Shown here in pieces: positions 15,954-24,512 of a stretch of DNA of 64,000 nucleotides. The DNA is taken from contig WGMT01000036.1 of assembly GCA_016124945.1 (NCBI GenBank), forward strand, positions 124,001-188,000, written 5' to 3'. Position 1 is the first letter of the stretch, and each line of letters begins with the position of its first letter. The translations under genes were made by a program, and so were the position numbers. Source of the stretch: a bacterium. Its GTDB lineage: Bacteria; Chloroflexota; Anaerolineae; Caldilineales; Caldilineaceae. The notes below the pieces were generated by a model. The model was not told the origin of the DNA, did no database searches, and worked only from the letters and a program-made list of their open reading frames with translations.

Positions 15954-17573
15954 TTACCCTTGTTTCAGGTGAATCCCACCCAGCCGGATCGTATTGTCCT
16001 GGTGCGGTTCCCAGCCCTGGACTTCGTCGCGGATACCGTAGACGCCCTGCTGGTTCCACAGGAAGATCCACGGGCATTCCTCGTAGATGATGTTGCCCAG
16101 CCGCTTGTACATGTCGTTGCGGGCCACGGGGTCGAGCGTTTTGGGCGCGTCGTCGATGATCTGGTTGACTTCTTCGTTGGAATAGCCCTGCCAAGCAGCA
16201 CCTTCGCGGCCTGAGTGGAAGTTGATGCTCAGCGTCGCATCGAGCAGCACACCCACCTGGCTGAAGAAGAAGGCTTCGTGCGTCTTGCCCAGTACGCCGT
16301 CGACAAAGGGGCTCCAATCCATCACCTGCACCTGCGTGCGCACACCAACTTCGCTCCACATGCCGGCAATGGCTTCACTGGCAAGACGATCGTTGAGGTA
16401 ACGACCGTTGGGCGAAACCAGCGTCAAGTCGAAGCCGTCGGCGTAGCCCGCTTCGGCTAGTAATTCGCGCGCCTTGTCGGGATCATAGGCGTAGGGTTCC
16501 AGCGTCTCGTCGTAGCCGGGAATGCCGGGGCCAAAAGGACCAGCCAGGCGATAGGCGGCGCCTTGCATCACCGTCTCGATGAGGATATCGACGTCGGTGG
16601 CGTAGTTAAGCGCCTGCCGCACGCGCACGTCCTTGAGCGGCTCGGCCAGCAGTTCGTTGAGCACAATGAGGATCGAGTTGAGCTGACGGAAGGCAAGCGC
16701 CGACGATTCGGGATCAGCGTCTAGTTCGGGGATCTGCACCGGATCGACGGGTGAGATCAGGTGGGCGTTGCCCGTCTTTAATTCCACAACACGGGTGGTG
16801 GATTCGGCGATAGGCTTCCAAACCAGACGCTCAAGCAGGGGTTGGCCGCTGAAGTGTTCGCCGTCAATGGCGTCCATGAGCATCTCTTCGCCCGGCGTCC
16901 AGGAGACGAAGCGGTATGGCCCAGTGCCGATGGCTTCCACGGCAGGGTCCACTTCGCCGCTGGTGATGGCAGCGGGCATGATTTCGCAGTAGCTGGCCAG
17001 TACTTCGGCGAGCAGGGCGAAGGGTGCTTCGGTGATCATACGCACCGTCAACGGATCGACGATCTCCACCTCGGTCACCGGGGTGAGTTGGGCGGCGTAG
17101 ACATTGCGGATGTCGGGGCTCTTGAAGCGGGTGATGGTGTCGCGCACGTGTTCGGCGCTGAACTTCTCTCCGTTGTGGAAGTAGACTTCGTCGCGCAGTT
17201 TGAATTCCCAGGTGTTGTCGTCGATCACCTCCCAGGATTCGGCCAGCCACGGGATCACCTGCATGTCGGGCGTCCACGCCAGCAGTTTGTCGTACATAGC
17301 CCACATCATGCCCTTGGACGCGCCCGACGTGGTCACATGCGGGTCGAGCGATTCGGCGTCAACACCCTGCACCACCACCAATTCGCCGAAGGGGCCGCTG
17401 GGGCCTTCCTCCATACTGACAGTCGGTTCTGCACCCGGCGCAGCGGGGACAGCCGGAGCGGCACATCCCCACAACAGGCCGCTGGCCGCGCCGGTGCCGA
17501 CCATTGCCGAAAGTTGCATAAAGCGGCGGCGGTTGATCTTTGCGCCGTTGCCAAAACGATTACCTTGCGTCAT
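15954..17573 (-). CDS. ABC substrate-binding protein, family 5 (set 1)
   Basis: 539 residues, a periplasmic-type binding protein of the DppA/OppA class. The signal combines a Tat-like RRRFMQL and a lipobox LLWGC (Cys37), so it is probably a lipoprotein exported folded. Family blocks include MMWAMYDKLLAW, LAESWEVIDDNTWEFKLRDE, YFHNGEKFSAEHV, GTGPYRFVSW, VRQALNYATDVDIL and YDPDKARELLAEAGY. It captures peptides, or glycosides and other solutes used by this family, for the DppBC pair downstream. The gene has its own promoter at 17808-17837 and a leader of about 230 bases containing three 18-base tandem repeats. Ligand unknown. Confidence 0.92.
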   Translation of the reverse strand: MTQGNRFGNGAKINRRRFMQLSAMVGTGAASGLLWGCAAPAVPAAPGAEPTVSMEEGPSGPFGELVVVQGVDAESLDPHVTTSGASKGMMWAMYDKLLAWTPDMQVIPWLAESWEVIDDNTWEFKLRDEVYFHNGEKFSAEHVRDTITRFKSPDIRNVYAAQLTPVTEVEIVDPLTVRMITEAPFALLAEVLASYCEIMPAAITSGEVDPAVEAIGTGPYRFVSWTPGEEMLMDAIDGEHFSGQPLLERLVWKPIAESTTRVVELKTGNAHLISPVDPVQIPELDADPESSALAFRQLNSILIVLNELLAEPLKDVRVRQALNYATDVDILIETVMQGAAYRLAGPFGPGIPGYDETLEPYAYDPDKARELLAEAGYADGFDLTLVSPNGRYLNDRLASEAIAGMWSEVGVRTQVQVMDWSPFVDGVLGKTHEAFFFSQVGVLLDATLSINFHSGREGAAWQGYSNEEVNQIIDDAPKTLDPVARNDMYKRLGNIIYEECPWIFLWNQQGVYGIRDEVQGWEPHQDNTIRLGGIHLKQG

Positions 17574-17605
17574 CTGCCTCTCCTCGAGAAACGAAATTGT
17601 TACGA

Positions 17606-17659
17606 TGTTGTCAAAGAATCAAATGTTGCCAAAGAATCAAATGTTGCCAAAGAATCAAG
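17606..17659. repeat. Three tandem 18-base repeats in a leader
   Basis: Units at 17606-17623, 17624-17641 and 17642-17659, consensus TGTTGYCAAAGAATCAAA, with a degenerate partial unit to about 17672. They lie in the untranslated leader of the binding-protein gene, 33 bases before its ATG. Confidence 0.8.
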
Positions 17660-17807
17660 TTGAAGAATCATGGGTTGCCAATGAACCAATACAAACCAAT
17701 CCGACCGATGCCGCCGATCGGGAACGCAAAGACATAGGAATCAACCTGGGTGGGAACGAACATTGTTCCAGGAGTGGTGCAATTCGGAGGAATTGTGTAG
17801 CGTTGCC

Positions 17808-17837
17808 ATTATAGAATGAAGAAGGAATGTTCTGCAA
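17808..17837 (-). promoter_or_regulatory. Sigma-70-type promoter for transporter set 1
   Basis: On the minus strand TTGCAG (17837-17832), 18 bases, then a perfect TATAAT (17813-17808). Start near 17801. It diverges from the promoter at 18182. Confidence 0.65.
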
Positions 17838-18053
17838 AGAATCGGGAGACTGGGGGCCTTCAATGGCGTGTTGTTGCCCTGGCATTGATATTGTCTGCGC
17901 CCCACGGACTGAACAGGCAAAATAAGTTGAATAAAGTAACGATCCGCTTCATCTTCTGCAAAAAGTGGAAGGTGCGCGGCCTACGCTGTTTGTGCCATGC
18001 TACCACAGGGAAGTCTGCTGTGCCGCTAGGGAATTGCCTGAGGGGTGCATGTC

Positions 18054-18160
18054 AGGCTGGGGGGCCAACAGTGCCTGACACGGGCTAGTGTATCGCTCGT
18101 TAGCGCTTGTGCGCTTGGCCCGTGCCAGGCACTGTGGCGAGCGCGCCCCCAACTTGAATT
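18054..18160. repeat. Dispersed palindromic repeat, copy 3 (double)
   Basis: AACAGTGCCTGACACGGGC and, 60 bases on, GCCCGTGCCAGGCACTGTGG form two facing arms; the second continues GCGAGCGCGCCCCCAACTTG as in the copy at 3648-3700. Short open frames here (from 17816 and 18088) lack ribosome sites and are not called. Confidence 0.5.
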
Positions 18161-18181
18161 GCCCCGGTCAAAATTACTGGG

Positions 18182-18211
18182 TTGACACAATTTTTCATCC
18201 TACCTTATACT
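18182..18211 (+). promoter_or_regulatory. Sigma-70 promoter for the orphan binding protein
   Basis: Perfect TTGACA (18182-18187), 18-base spacer, TATACT (18206-18211). The transcript would begin near 18218, leaving about 270 untranslated bases. Confidence 0.7.
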
Positions 18212-18217
18212 CTCCTC

Positions 18218-18490
18218 TATCACCCCTCGCCCCCTTTTTTCGTAGATTTGCAACTTGGATCTGTCATCTGCCCCCCCAGAGAGTCCCGCAAAGACTATCT
18301 GGGCTACGCTTTGGCGTTTATCATTGACACTACCACCCCAAAGGGACGTTGCCGCGGAGCACGCAGAGGTTAAGGAGGAGCAGCGGAGCAGACGATCTGT
18401 CTTTATGATGAAGTGTTTAGGAAGCTCGAACCGTTTCACCCCCACCACCGACTCGAAACACCCAAATCACAGGAGAACGAGGAGAGATTG
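18218..18490 (+). other. Long untranslated leader of the orphan binding protein
   Basis: No gene. It contains CCGCAAAGACTATC...GGCTACGCTTTGGCG-like pairing segments near 18285-18316 and a CCGCGGAGCACGCAGAGG stretch (18351-18368) that belongs to the same dispersed family as 41620-41788. A leader this long may carry control, but I recognise no riboswitch. Confidence 0.3.
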
Positions 18491-20326
18491 ATGAAGAGCA
18501 AGCTGAATCGACGCGATTTCTTACGACTGAGTGGCCTAACCACCGCCGGCATTGCCCTGGCCGCTTGTGGCGCTGCAGAGCCGGCGGCTGCGCCGGCACC
18601 GCAAAATGAGGCATCCCCCACGACGGCGGCACCATCAACGGCAGCAGAGACAGTAGTAGCCAATGTACCGCGCGAAAGAACGCTGATCCTGATGTTTGGT
18701 GGTCAACCGGGTCAGTTTACGGATGTCGGATTAGGGAATCCCTATGCCACCGGTTCATCTCATCAGATGGGCAGCGCTACGCTATGGGAGCCACTGTACT
18801 TCTTCTCCGCATTTGCGCCCGCCGGTGAGCAGGAGATTCCCTGGCTCTCCACCGGCTACGAGTACAACGAGGATTTCACCGAGTTGACCATCAATCTGCG
18901 CGAAGGCGTAGAATGGAGCGATGGGACGCCCTTCACCGCCAAGGATGTTGCCTTCACCCTCAACATGTTGATTGAGAATGCGCCAATGCTTAGCCGATCT
19001 ACGGCAGTCCGAGCAGCGGTGTCAAGCGCAGAAGCCGTCGACGATTTAACGGTGCAGATCGCCTTCAACGGTCCTCGCCCGCGCTTTATGTTCGAAATGC
19101 TAATGTCCAAGTTCGACACCGGCATCTACTGGGTCCCCGAGCACGTTTTCAAGGATGTGGACGATGTGGCCTCCTTCGGGTACTACGATCCGGAACAGGG
19201 GTGGCCGCTGGCAACCGGTCCTTACCAGATTGTGGAGTGGAACATCACCCAGAAGTTTATCGACCGCCGTGATGACTGGTGGGGCGTCAAGACAGGTTTC
19301 GCTGATTTACCGGCCGTCGAACGTATTCTGTTTACCCCCTACGCCGATGACAGCATTATGAGCCAGCGCATTATCAACAATGAGGTAGATTCTACGCTCA
19401 GCATGTTGGCAACCACCATCCAGGCGACTGTCGCCCAAAACCCAAAAATCATCACGCATACAGGCAGAGAATTGCCGATGGGGTACATTGATTGGTGGCC
19501 CACGTCCATGTGGTTCAACCATGCCGCCGAACCATTCAACGACAAGAGGGTTCGTTGGGCTGTCAGTTATTCAATCAATCGTCAGCAAATGTTGGATGTT
19601 GCGCTTGAAGGTTCAGGGATCCTAACGGAACTACCCTTTCCACTCTATGAACCGCTACGTCCTTATTTTGAGGCAACGGCACCGTTGCTAGAGCAGTATC
19701 CTACCAACGAATTCAATCTGGATAAGGCTGCCGAACTGATGCAGGATGCGGGCTATGAGAAAGACAGCAACGGCTTTTGGGCCAAGGATGGGGAGCCAAT
19801 CCGCGCCGACATCGGCGGTTGGCAGGTGTTCAGCGACATCGGCCCGGTGATTGCAGAACAGCTACGCCGCGCCGGCTTTGAAGCCGAGTTCAGCATGCCG
19901 GCGGATCATGGCACCCGCATCAGCGAGGGAACAGCCCGCATTTGGCTCAATGGCCACGGTGGTAGCATTGCCGATCCATACACCACGATGGATTTCTACA
20001 CCAGCAAATATTATGCCCCCATTGGTGAGCCCACATCGCAAAACTCACGCTACAACAACCCAGAGTACGATGCAGTTGTAGATGAGATGGCAACGATGAT
20101 GCCAAACGCCAACGATCCTGCCTATGTGGCTCTCTACCTCAAGGCAATGGAGATCTGGCTAGACGATTTAGTGGATGCGCCCATCCAGCAGTTTCTACAC
20201 CGCATTCCACACAACACCACGTACTGGCAGGGATGGCCCACTGCGGACAATGCTTATGTCAACGGTGCCTTCTGGCACTTGACCTTCCCGCTCATTCTCC
20301 AGAATCTGGAGCCGGCGCAGTCATAG
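18491..20326 (+). CDS. ABC substrate-binding protein, family 5 (orphan)
   Basis: 611 residues. Signal: Tat-like NRRDFLRLSGLTTAG with lipobox LAAC (Cys25). Family 5 blocks include LWEPLYFF, LSTGYEYNEDFTELTINLRE, WSDGTPFTAKDVAFTLNML, ATGPYQIVEWN, VRWAVSYSINRQQMLDVAL and FNLDKAAELMQDAGYEKDSNG. Somewhat longer than usual and with an unusual number of aromatic residues late in the sequence. ATG 18491 follows GGAGAG; the open frame extends upstream through a spacer without family similarity. No permease or ATPase follows on this strand; it diverges from transporter set 1 and may feed that or another channel. Codon use looks less GC-biased than its neighbours. Confidence 0.9.
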   Translation: MKSKLNRRDFLRLSGLTTAGIALAACGAAEPAAAPAPQNEASPTTAAPSTAAETVVANVPRERTLILMFGGQPGQFTDVGLGNPYATGSSHQMGSATLWEPLYFFSAFAPAGEQEIPWLSTGYEYNEDFTELTINLREGVEWSDGTPFTAKDVAFTLNMLIENAPMLSRSTAVRAAVSSAEAVDDLTVQIAFNGPRPRFMFEMLMSKFDTGIYWVPEHVFKDVDDVASFGYYDPEQGWPLATGPYQIVEWNITQKFIDRRDDWWGVKTGFADLPAVERILFTPYADDSIMSQRIINNEVDSTLSMLATTIQATVAQNPKIITHTGRELPMGYIDWWPTSMWFNHAAEPFNDKRVRWAVSYSINRQQMLDVALEGSGILTELPFPLYEPLRPYFEATAPLLEQYPTNEFNLDKAAELMQDAGYEKDSNGFWAKDGEPIRADIGGWQVFSDIGPVIAEQLRRAGFEAEFSMPADHGTRISEGTARIWLNGHGGSIADPYTTMDFYTSKYYAPIGEPTSQNSRYNNPEYDAVVDEMATMMPNANDPAYVALYLKAMEIWLDDLVDAPIQQFLHRIPHNTTYWQGWPTADNAYVNGAFWHLTFPLILQNLEPAQS

Positions 20327-20438
20327 AAAAGGGAGATTGCCCACATAGCGCTGCAGATGAAAGGCGCCGCTACCGAAAGTAATAGGGCGATTTACCCTGT
20401 ACGGACAAACGAAGTTAGATAGCAGTCTTGCCATTCCT

Positions 20439-20464
20439 GGAGGGGGCAGTATGCTGCCCCCTCC
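20439..20464. promoter_or_regulatory. GC-rich stem-loop
   Basis: GGAGGGGGCAG / CTGCCCCCTCC, 11 perfect pairs around TATG, 113 bases after the binding-protein stop and 77 before the next ATG. No run of T follows, so it is an mRNA stabiliser or weak terminator rather than a clear intrinsic terminator. Confidence 0.5.
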
Positions 20465-20540
20465 TACATTGCCTTGTATTCGATCCAGTCGGCAGTTGTC
20501 TGGTTCCATGCCTCTCAATGCCCCTGAAGGAGATCTGTTT

Positions 20541-21521
20541 ATGAACCTACCCCCCAATGACTTCATCGCTGTTCCACATCAGGCTTTACACCAATTCGTG
20601 GTGACGGCGTCTACAACGGTTGGTCTGCCGGCAGCGCGTGCTGCATTGCTGGCAGAGTTGCTGACCCAGAACGATCTGCGCGGTGTCTTCAGCCACGGGA
20701 CGACCCAGATCGCCACCTATGCGCGCCTGATGCGGGACGAGATCCTCAACCCTAAGCCCCAGGTGCACGTTGCTCAGGAGACGCCGGTGAGCCTGCTCGT
20801 CGACGGGGACGGCGGCCTCGGTTACTTCCCTGCGTATGACGGCACACTTGCATTGGTAGAAAAAGCCAAAGCCCAGGGGATCGCCATCCTGCTCACCCGC
20901 AACCACGGCCACTTCGGCGCCGCCGGTCTCTATTCTCGGATGACGCTCGATCACGATTTATTGACTTTTGTCACCTCCGGGCACCAACTCGACCTGAAAC
21001 CTGGCGATCCGATCTTCAGCGCTGCCGGTGGTTCCCCAATGTCGTTCAGTGTGCCGACAGCGATGGAAGAGCCGCTGGTGCTTGACTTTGGTGCCATGCA
21101 CGATCTCTACGCTTCGTCACCTTACCGAGACGAAATCGCACAGACGGCGCCCGGGATAGTCTTCCGCGCGATTGGACTGGGGGCCATTTGTCAATCGTGG
21201 GGCGGTTTCCTGGCCGGCGTTCCTGTCGATCCGGCACAGGCAAACCGCCTCTTCCAGGGAGCCAATCAAGGATCAATGGTCATCACATTCCGCATCGATC
21301 TCTTCATGTCGCCCAGCCAATTCAAGCAGGAGATGGATGCGTATGTACGCCAGGTGCGCCTGCTCCAGCCCCTGGTCGGTTTTGCGGAAAGCCATCTACC
21401 AGGTGGCGTGGAAGCAGCGCGTCGAAAACGATATGAAGCGGAAGGTATCCCTGTTGGAGAGGAACATCGGCGTCGGCTGGAGGATCTGGCGAGCGAGTTA
21501 TCCATTCCTGTACCGTGGTGA
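20541..21521 (+). CDS. LDH2-family (malate/L-lactate-type) NAD(P)-dependent dehydrogenase
   Basis: 326 residues of the Ldh_2 family, which oxidises 2-hydroxyacids such as L-malate, L-lactate, ureidoglycolate or 2,3-diketogulonate and is unrelated to classical Rossmann dehydrogenases. Visible: AALLAELLTQNDLRGVFSHG with the catalytic-region His, DGDGGLGYFPAYDGT, ILLTRNHGHFGAAGLYSRM, and C-terminal FAESHLPGG. ATG 20541 is backed by AAGGAG; an upstream ATG at 20451 sits in the stem-loop. It lies in the same direction as the orphan binding protein and the esterase, and could act on an imported hydroxyacid. The substrate is not decided by sequence. Confidence 0.85.
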   Translation: MNLPPNDFIAVPHQALHQFVVTASTTVGLPAARAALLAELLTQNDLRGVFSHGTTQIATYARLMRDEILNPKPQVHVAQETPVSLLVDGDGGLGYFPAYDGTLALVEKAKAQGIAILLTRNHGHFGAAGLYSRMTLDHDLLTFVTSGHQLDLKPGDPIFSAAGGSPMSFSVPTAMEEPLVLDFGAMHDLYASSPYRDEIAQTAPGIVFRAIGLGAICQSWGGFLAGVPVDPAQANRLFQGANQGSMVITFRIDLFMSPSQFKQEMDAYVRQVRLLQPLVGFAESHLPGGVEAARRKRYEAEGIPVGEEHRRRLEDLASELSIPVPW

Positions 21522-21580
21522 TCAGGAGAGGAGATGGATTTGTAAATCTGGGGCGGTCATATGGCGAAGGAGGAGTAAAG

Positions 21581-22336
21581 ATGAACGTGACGCCGGATCC
21601 GTTTTGGTTGGAGGGTGGGGAGGTGGGTGTTTTGATGATCCACGGCTTTACGGGATCGCCATCGGAACTGCGCCCTGTGGCAGAGGCACTACACGGGCAA
21701 GGATGGACTGTTTTTGCGCCGTTGTTGCCTGGACATGGCACCCATGTAAGCGAGATGAATCAGTGCCGCTTTTCGCACTGGACGGCTGCCGTGGATGCTG
21801 CATTGGACGAGTTAAAAGGCCGTTGTTCTTCGGTGGTGGTGGCGGGGCAGTCGATGGGTGCGTTGCTTGTCCTTGATTTGGCGGCGCGCCGGGGTGACGA
21901 AATTGCAGGTGTGATTGCCTATGCGTCGGCGCTCATCCCCACAGATCGCCTGAGTTTCATGGTGCCGCTGATCAAACATTTCATCAAGACGATGCCCAAA
22001 GGCCCCAACGATTTTGTGGACAAGCGCGCAGTTGACCGGCTGTGGGACTACGATGTAAACCCCATTCCTGCGGCACATGAGCTGTTCAAGTTGGCGGCGC
22101 AGGTTCGCAGCGAACTCGGACAGATCCGCACACCGCTCCTGCTGCTGCACAGCCGCGATGACCGTGTCATCGACGCTCGTAGCAGCCAGATCGTCTACGA
22201 TCAAGTGGCGGCGAGCCAGAAGGAACTGTTTTTCCTCGAAGGGTGTGGGCATGTCCTCACGTTGGATGTACACTGGCCGGGGGTTGCGCAGCGGAGTATT
22301 GATTTTGTGCGCCAAGTTGCAACAAACAAGGAATAG
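21581..22336 (+). CDS. Carboxylesterase of the Est30 type (alpha/beta hydrolase)
   Basis: 251 residues. HGFTGSPSE (21-29) provides the oxyanion region, GQSMG holds the nucleophile Ser91, and HSRDD plus GCGHVL supply Asp194 (or 193) and His224, spacing that matches the Geobacillus monoacylglycerol lipase/carboxylesterase Est30. Such enzymes cleave short-chain esters or monoacylglycerols in the cytosol. ATG 21581 has an excellent AGGAGGAG ribosome site. The gene follows the LDH2-type gene by 59 bases and is closed by a strong terminator that begins at the base after the stop codon, so it is the end of the transcript. Confidence 0.9.
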   Translation: MNVTPDPFWLEGGEVGVLMIHGFTGSPSELRPVAEALHGQGWTVFAPLLPGHGTHVSEMNQCRFSHWTAAVDAALDELKGRCSSVVVAGQSMGALLVLDLAARRGDEIAGVIAYASALIPTDRLSFMVPLIKHFIKTMPKGPNDFVDKRAVDRLWDYDVNPIPAAHELFKLAAQVRSELGQIRTPLLLLHSRDDRVIDARSSQIVYDQVAASQKELFFLEGCGHVLTLDVHWPGVAQRSIDFVRQVATNKE

Positions 22337-22372
22337 AAACGGCGGTCAACTGCGGGCAGTTGACCGCCGTTT
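22337..22372 (+). terminator. Strong stem-loop terminator
   Basis: Sixteen perfect pairs, 22337-22352 / 22357-22372 (AAACGGCGGTCAACTG), loop CGGG, starting one base after the esterase stop. The A-rich start and T-rich end of the stem fit an intrinsic terminator usable from both sides; the convergent gene at 22445 ends just beyond. Confidence 0.75.
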
Positions 22373-22444
22373 ACCGCCGTTATCGTTCACTTATCTGCGA
22401 GCGTGTGGTGTATTGCAATCTGATGGAACTACTCAGGTGCAGTT

Positions 22445-24148
22445 TTACTCAGATTCCACTTCGAGCAGTTCTTCGGCGCTTTCCAACCGCGCCAGGATAC
22501 GGAAATCGTCACCCGGGCCGTAGGCACGCACCGACACTTCGTAGATGCCTGGTTGCACCCCAGCCTGTGCCACGATTTCAGCGGAACCGATATTTGCGCT
22601 GCTAAGACCGTTGATCACATCGCCAGTCTCGCCGTAGAGGGTCACCGCAAGGTCGAGATCGCTTTCGTCGCCCCCTACCAGCAGGACAGAGAGGATCAAC
22701 CCCGGTTCGTCTACCATCAAACGGTAGACGGTGCGGCTGTTATCGGTGACACTGCCTTCCGTCACTTCGCCAGGAACCAGTTCCGTCACCAGATCATCTG
22801 TGACGGCAATCACTTCAAAGGGGCCTTCACCGTCGTAACTGGTCACCTGTACATAGTAGGTGCCGACAACGGGCGCCATAAAGCTGACCTGTTCGTTGGC
22901 GCCCAACGAAGCGCTGCTCCAAGGTAAATTCTGCAGATTCAAGCCGACGCCCAGATCGAAGTCGGCACCTTCTACCTCCGAAGTCAAAGCGATCTCTACC
23001 AGCGTGCCTGCCTCAGACACATCAAACTGATAGTAAACCACGCCGCCAGAAGTAAGTTCGCCTTCGACTGTCTCTCCACTCTCCAATTGAGCCAAAGGCT
23101 CACCCTCTACACCCTCTGCATAAAGCGCAAAGGGGACTTCACCTTCGACAGTATAGCGCGAGACAACCACATAGTAGGTGCCGGGCAGGACACCTTCGAT
23201 GTTGACAACCTGCACATCGCCATCTTGTTCCGAGTAGAACTCCTGCTCGGTGCTGTAGAGGCTGTCAACCACACCAACATACAACGGGTTGTCACTGTCG
23301 CCGCCTTCGAGTTCCACCATCACACTTTCGTAGAAGGTATCGAGGTTGAGCTCGTAGACAATCGTGTCATTGCCGGCGACGAGGTTGCCATCGAGCGACT
23401 CATCCAGGCCCAGTGCAGCCGGCGCACCGCTCAAAAAGACAATCACCGAGAAGTCCGAGCGGCGTTCCCAGGGCTCGACGGTGATCAAATACTCACCACC
23501 TTCAGTCCAGAAGCCGAGCAGATTGTTTTCGTCGCTGTAGGCATAGCGGTAGCCAATATCGTCACCTTCAGCCGAAATGGTGAAGACGTCGCCGTCTACC
23601 GCTTCAATGTAGAGCAGCACCTGTTGCGGATAGCCCACATCGGGGACGGATAATGTGGCAAAACGGCTTTCGCTTACACGTTCTTCCATGTAGAGGCTGC
23701 CCGGGTAGAGACGGCCCGGCGTGCGGTCGCTGTCGCTCATGGAGCCAATCATGCCCAGCACAAACATCCCCAGGGTGCTGTCATCGTTGGCAGTCACTTC
23801 GACAAAGTTGAGCCCTTCACTCAGTTCGAGTTCGATGGCGTCGAGCAGAGCGCCTTCAAAGATCACATTGTCGGCATCGGAAACAACGACAGTGAAGGCC
23901 TCGGCCGCCACCTCATCATCGGAAGTAATCATGTACAGACCACTCTCAGGCACATAAAATGCATAGGATGCCACATCGCCTTCGGCCATCTCGGCTTGTA
24001 CATATTCGCCCAACAAAATCTCCTGCTCGTCCGGTTCTTGGGCGAAGAGAGCCGCGGGCTTCAGCACCACTGCAAACGAAGCCAGGGCCAAGACAACCAC
24101 CGCCAGAATGCGCATCCGAGCTTGCAACGAACCACGCATGGTGTTCAT
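22445..24148 (-). CDS. Secreted protein with PPC-like beta repeats
   Basis: 567 residues. N-terminal signal peptide (MRILAVVVLALASFAVVL, cut near LFAQ-EP). The mature part is acidic and made of four or five units of about 100-110 residues with the pattern of bacterial pre-peptidase C-terminal domains: GDVASYAFYVPESGLY, NDTIVYELNLDTF, GGVVYYQFDVSEAGTL, NSRTVYRLMVDEPGL, each ending in PGTYYVVVS- or VGTYYVQVTS-like strands. PPC domains are usually fused to secreted proteases; none is present here, so this may be a free-standing surface or extracellular binding protein. ATG 24148 follows GAAGGAG. Monocistronic, convergent with the esterase. Specific role unknown. Confidence 0.75.
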   Translation of the reverse strand: MNTMRGSLQARMRILAVVVLALASFAVVLKPAALFAQEPDEQEILLGEYVQAEMAEGDVASYAFYVPESGLYMITSDDEVAAEAFTVVVSDADNVIFEGALLDAIELELSEGLNFVEVTANDDSTLGMFVLGMIGSMSDSDRTPGRLYPGSLYMEERVSESRFATLSVPDVGYPQQVLLYIEAVDGDVFTISAEGDDIGYRYAYSDENNLLGFWTEGGEYLITVEPWERRSDFSVIVFLSGAPAALGLDESLDGNLVAGNDTIVYELNLDTFYESVMVELEGGDSDNPLYVGVVDSLYSTEQEFYSEQDGDVQVVNIEGVLPGTYYVVVSRYTVEGEVPFALYAEGVEGEPLAQLESGETVEGELTSGGVVYYQFDVSEAGTLVEIALTSEVEGADFDLGVGLNLQNLPWSSASLGANEQVSFMAPVVGTYYVQVTSYDGEGPFEVIAVTDDLVTELVPGEVTEGSVTDNSRTVYRLMVDEPGLILSVLLVGGDESDLDLAVTLYGETGDVINGLSSANIGSAEIVAQAGVQPGIYEVSVRAYGPGDDFRILARLESAEELLEVESE

Positions 24149-24391
24149 CGAGTGAAACTCCTTCAATTCTAATTTGGGAAACGGGAGAAATGGAAGAAAA
24201 ACGAGATCAGTACATCTCGACAAACTCAATCATACAGCGGAACAAAGCCACTGGCAATTGAAGAGTTCATACTATTACTGTTGACTAAAACACAATCCAA
24301 AACTGAGCGTGTTGTTCACAGGCCACCCCGCGCCTTTTGCCTCGCCGTCGCCCAACCCCTATAATCGGGAGACGAACTTACTCAGGGACAA

Positions 24392-24489
24392 GGGACTATG
24401 GATTAGGGACTGGGGACTGGGGATCAGGCGAATGAACAGGAATCGCCCAATCGCCACTCCCCGATCCCCAGTCCCCAATCCATAGTCCC
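24392..24489. repeat. GGGACTGG-type heptad cruciform
   Basis: Perfect arms 24392-24404 / 24477-24489 (13 bp) and 24411-24425 / 24463-24477 (15 bp). Lies in the divergent spacer (24149-24512) 24 bases before the Hsp70-like gene; no promoter is obvious because the repeat occupies the place. Confidence 0.8.
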
Positions 24490-24512
24490 CAATCCCTTCC
24501 CCTCAAAGACAC

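Noticed and set aside
17838-18053. Possible 6S or other structured small RNA
   Set aside because: Some GC-rich pairing is present but I could not recognise a known RNA motif or promoter-terminator pair.
17816-18327. Two short plus-strand open frames in the divergent spacer
   Set aside because: No ribosome sites, no similarity; they cross promoter elements and a palindromic repeat.
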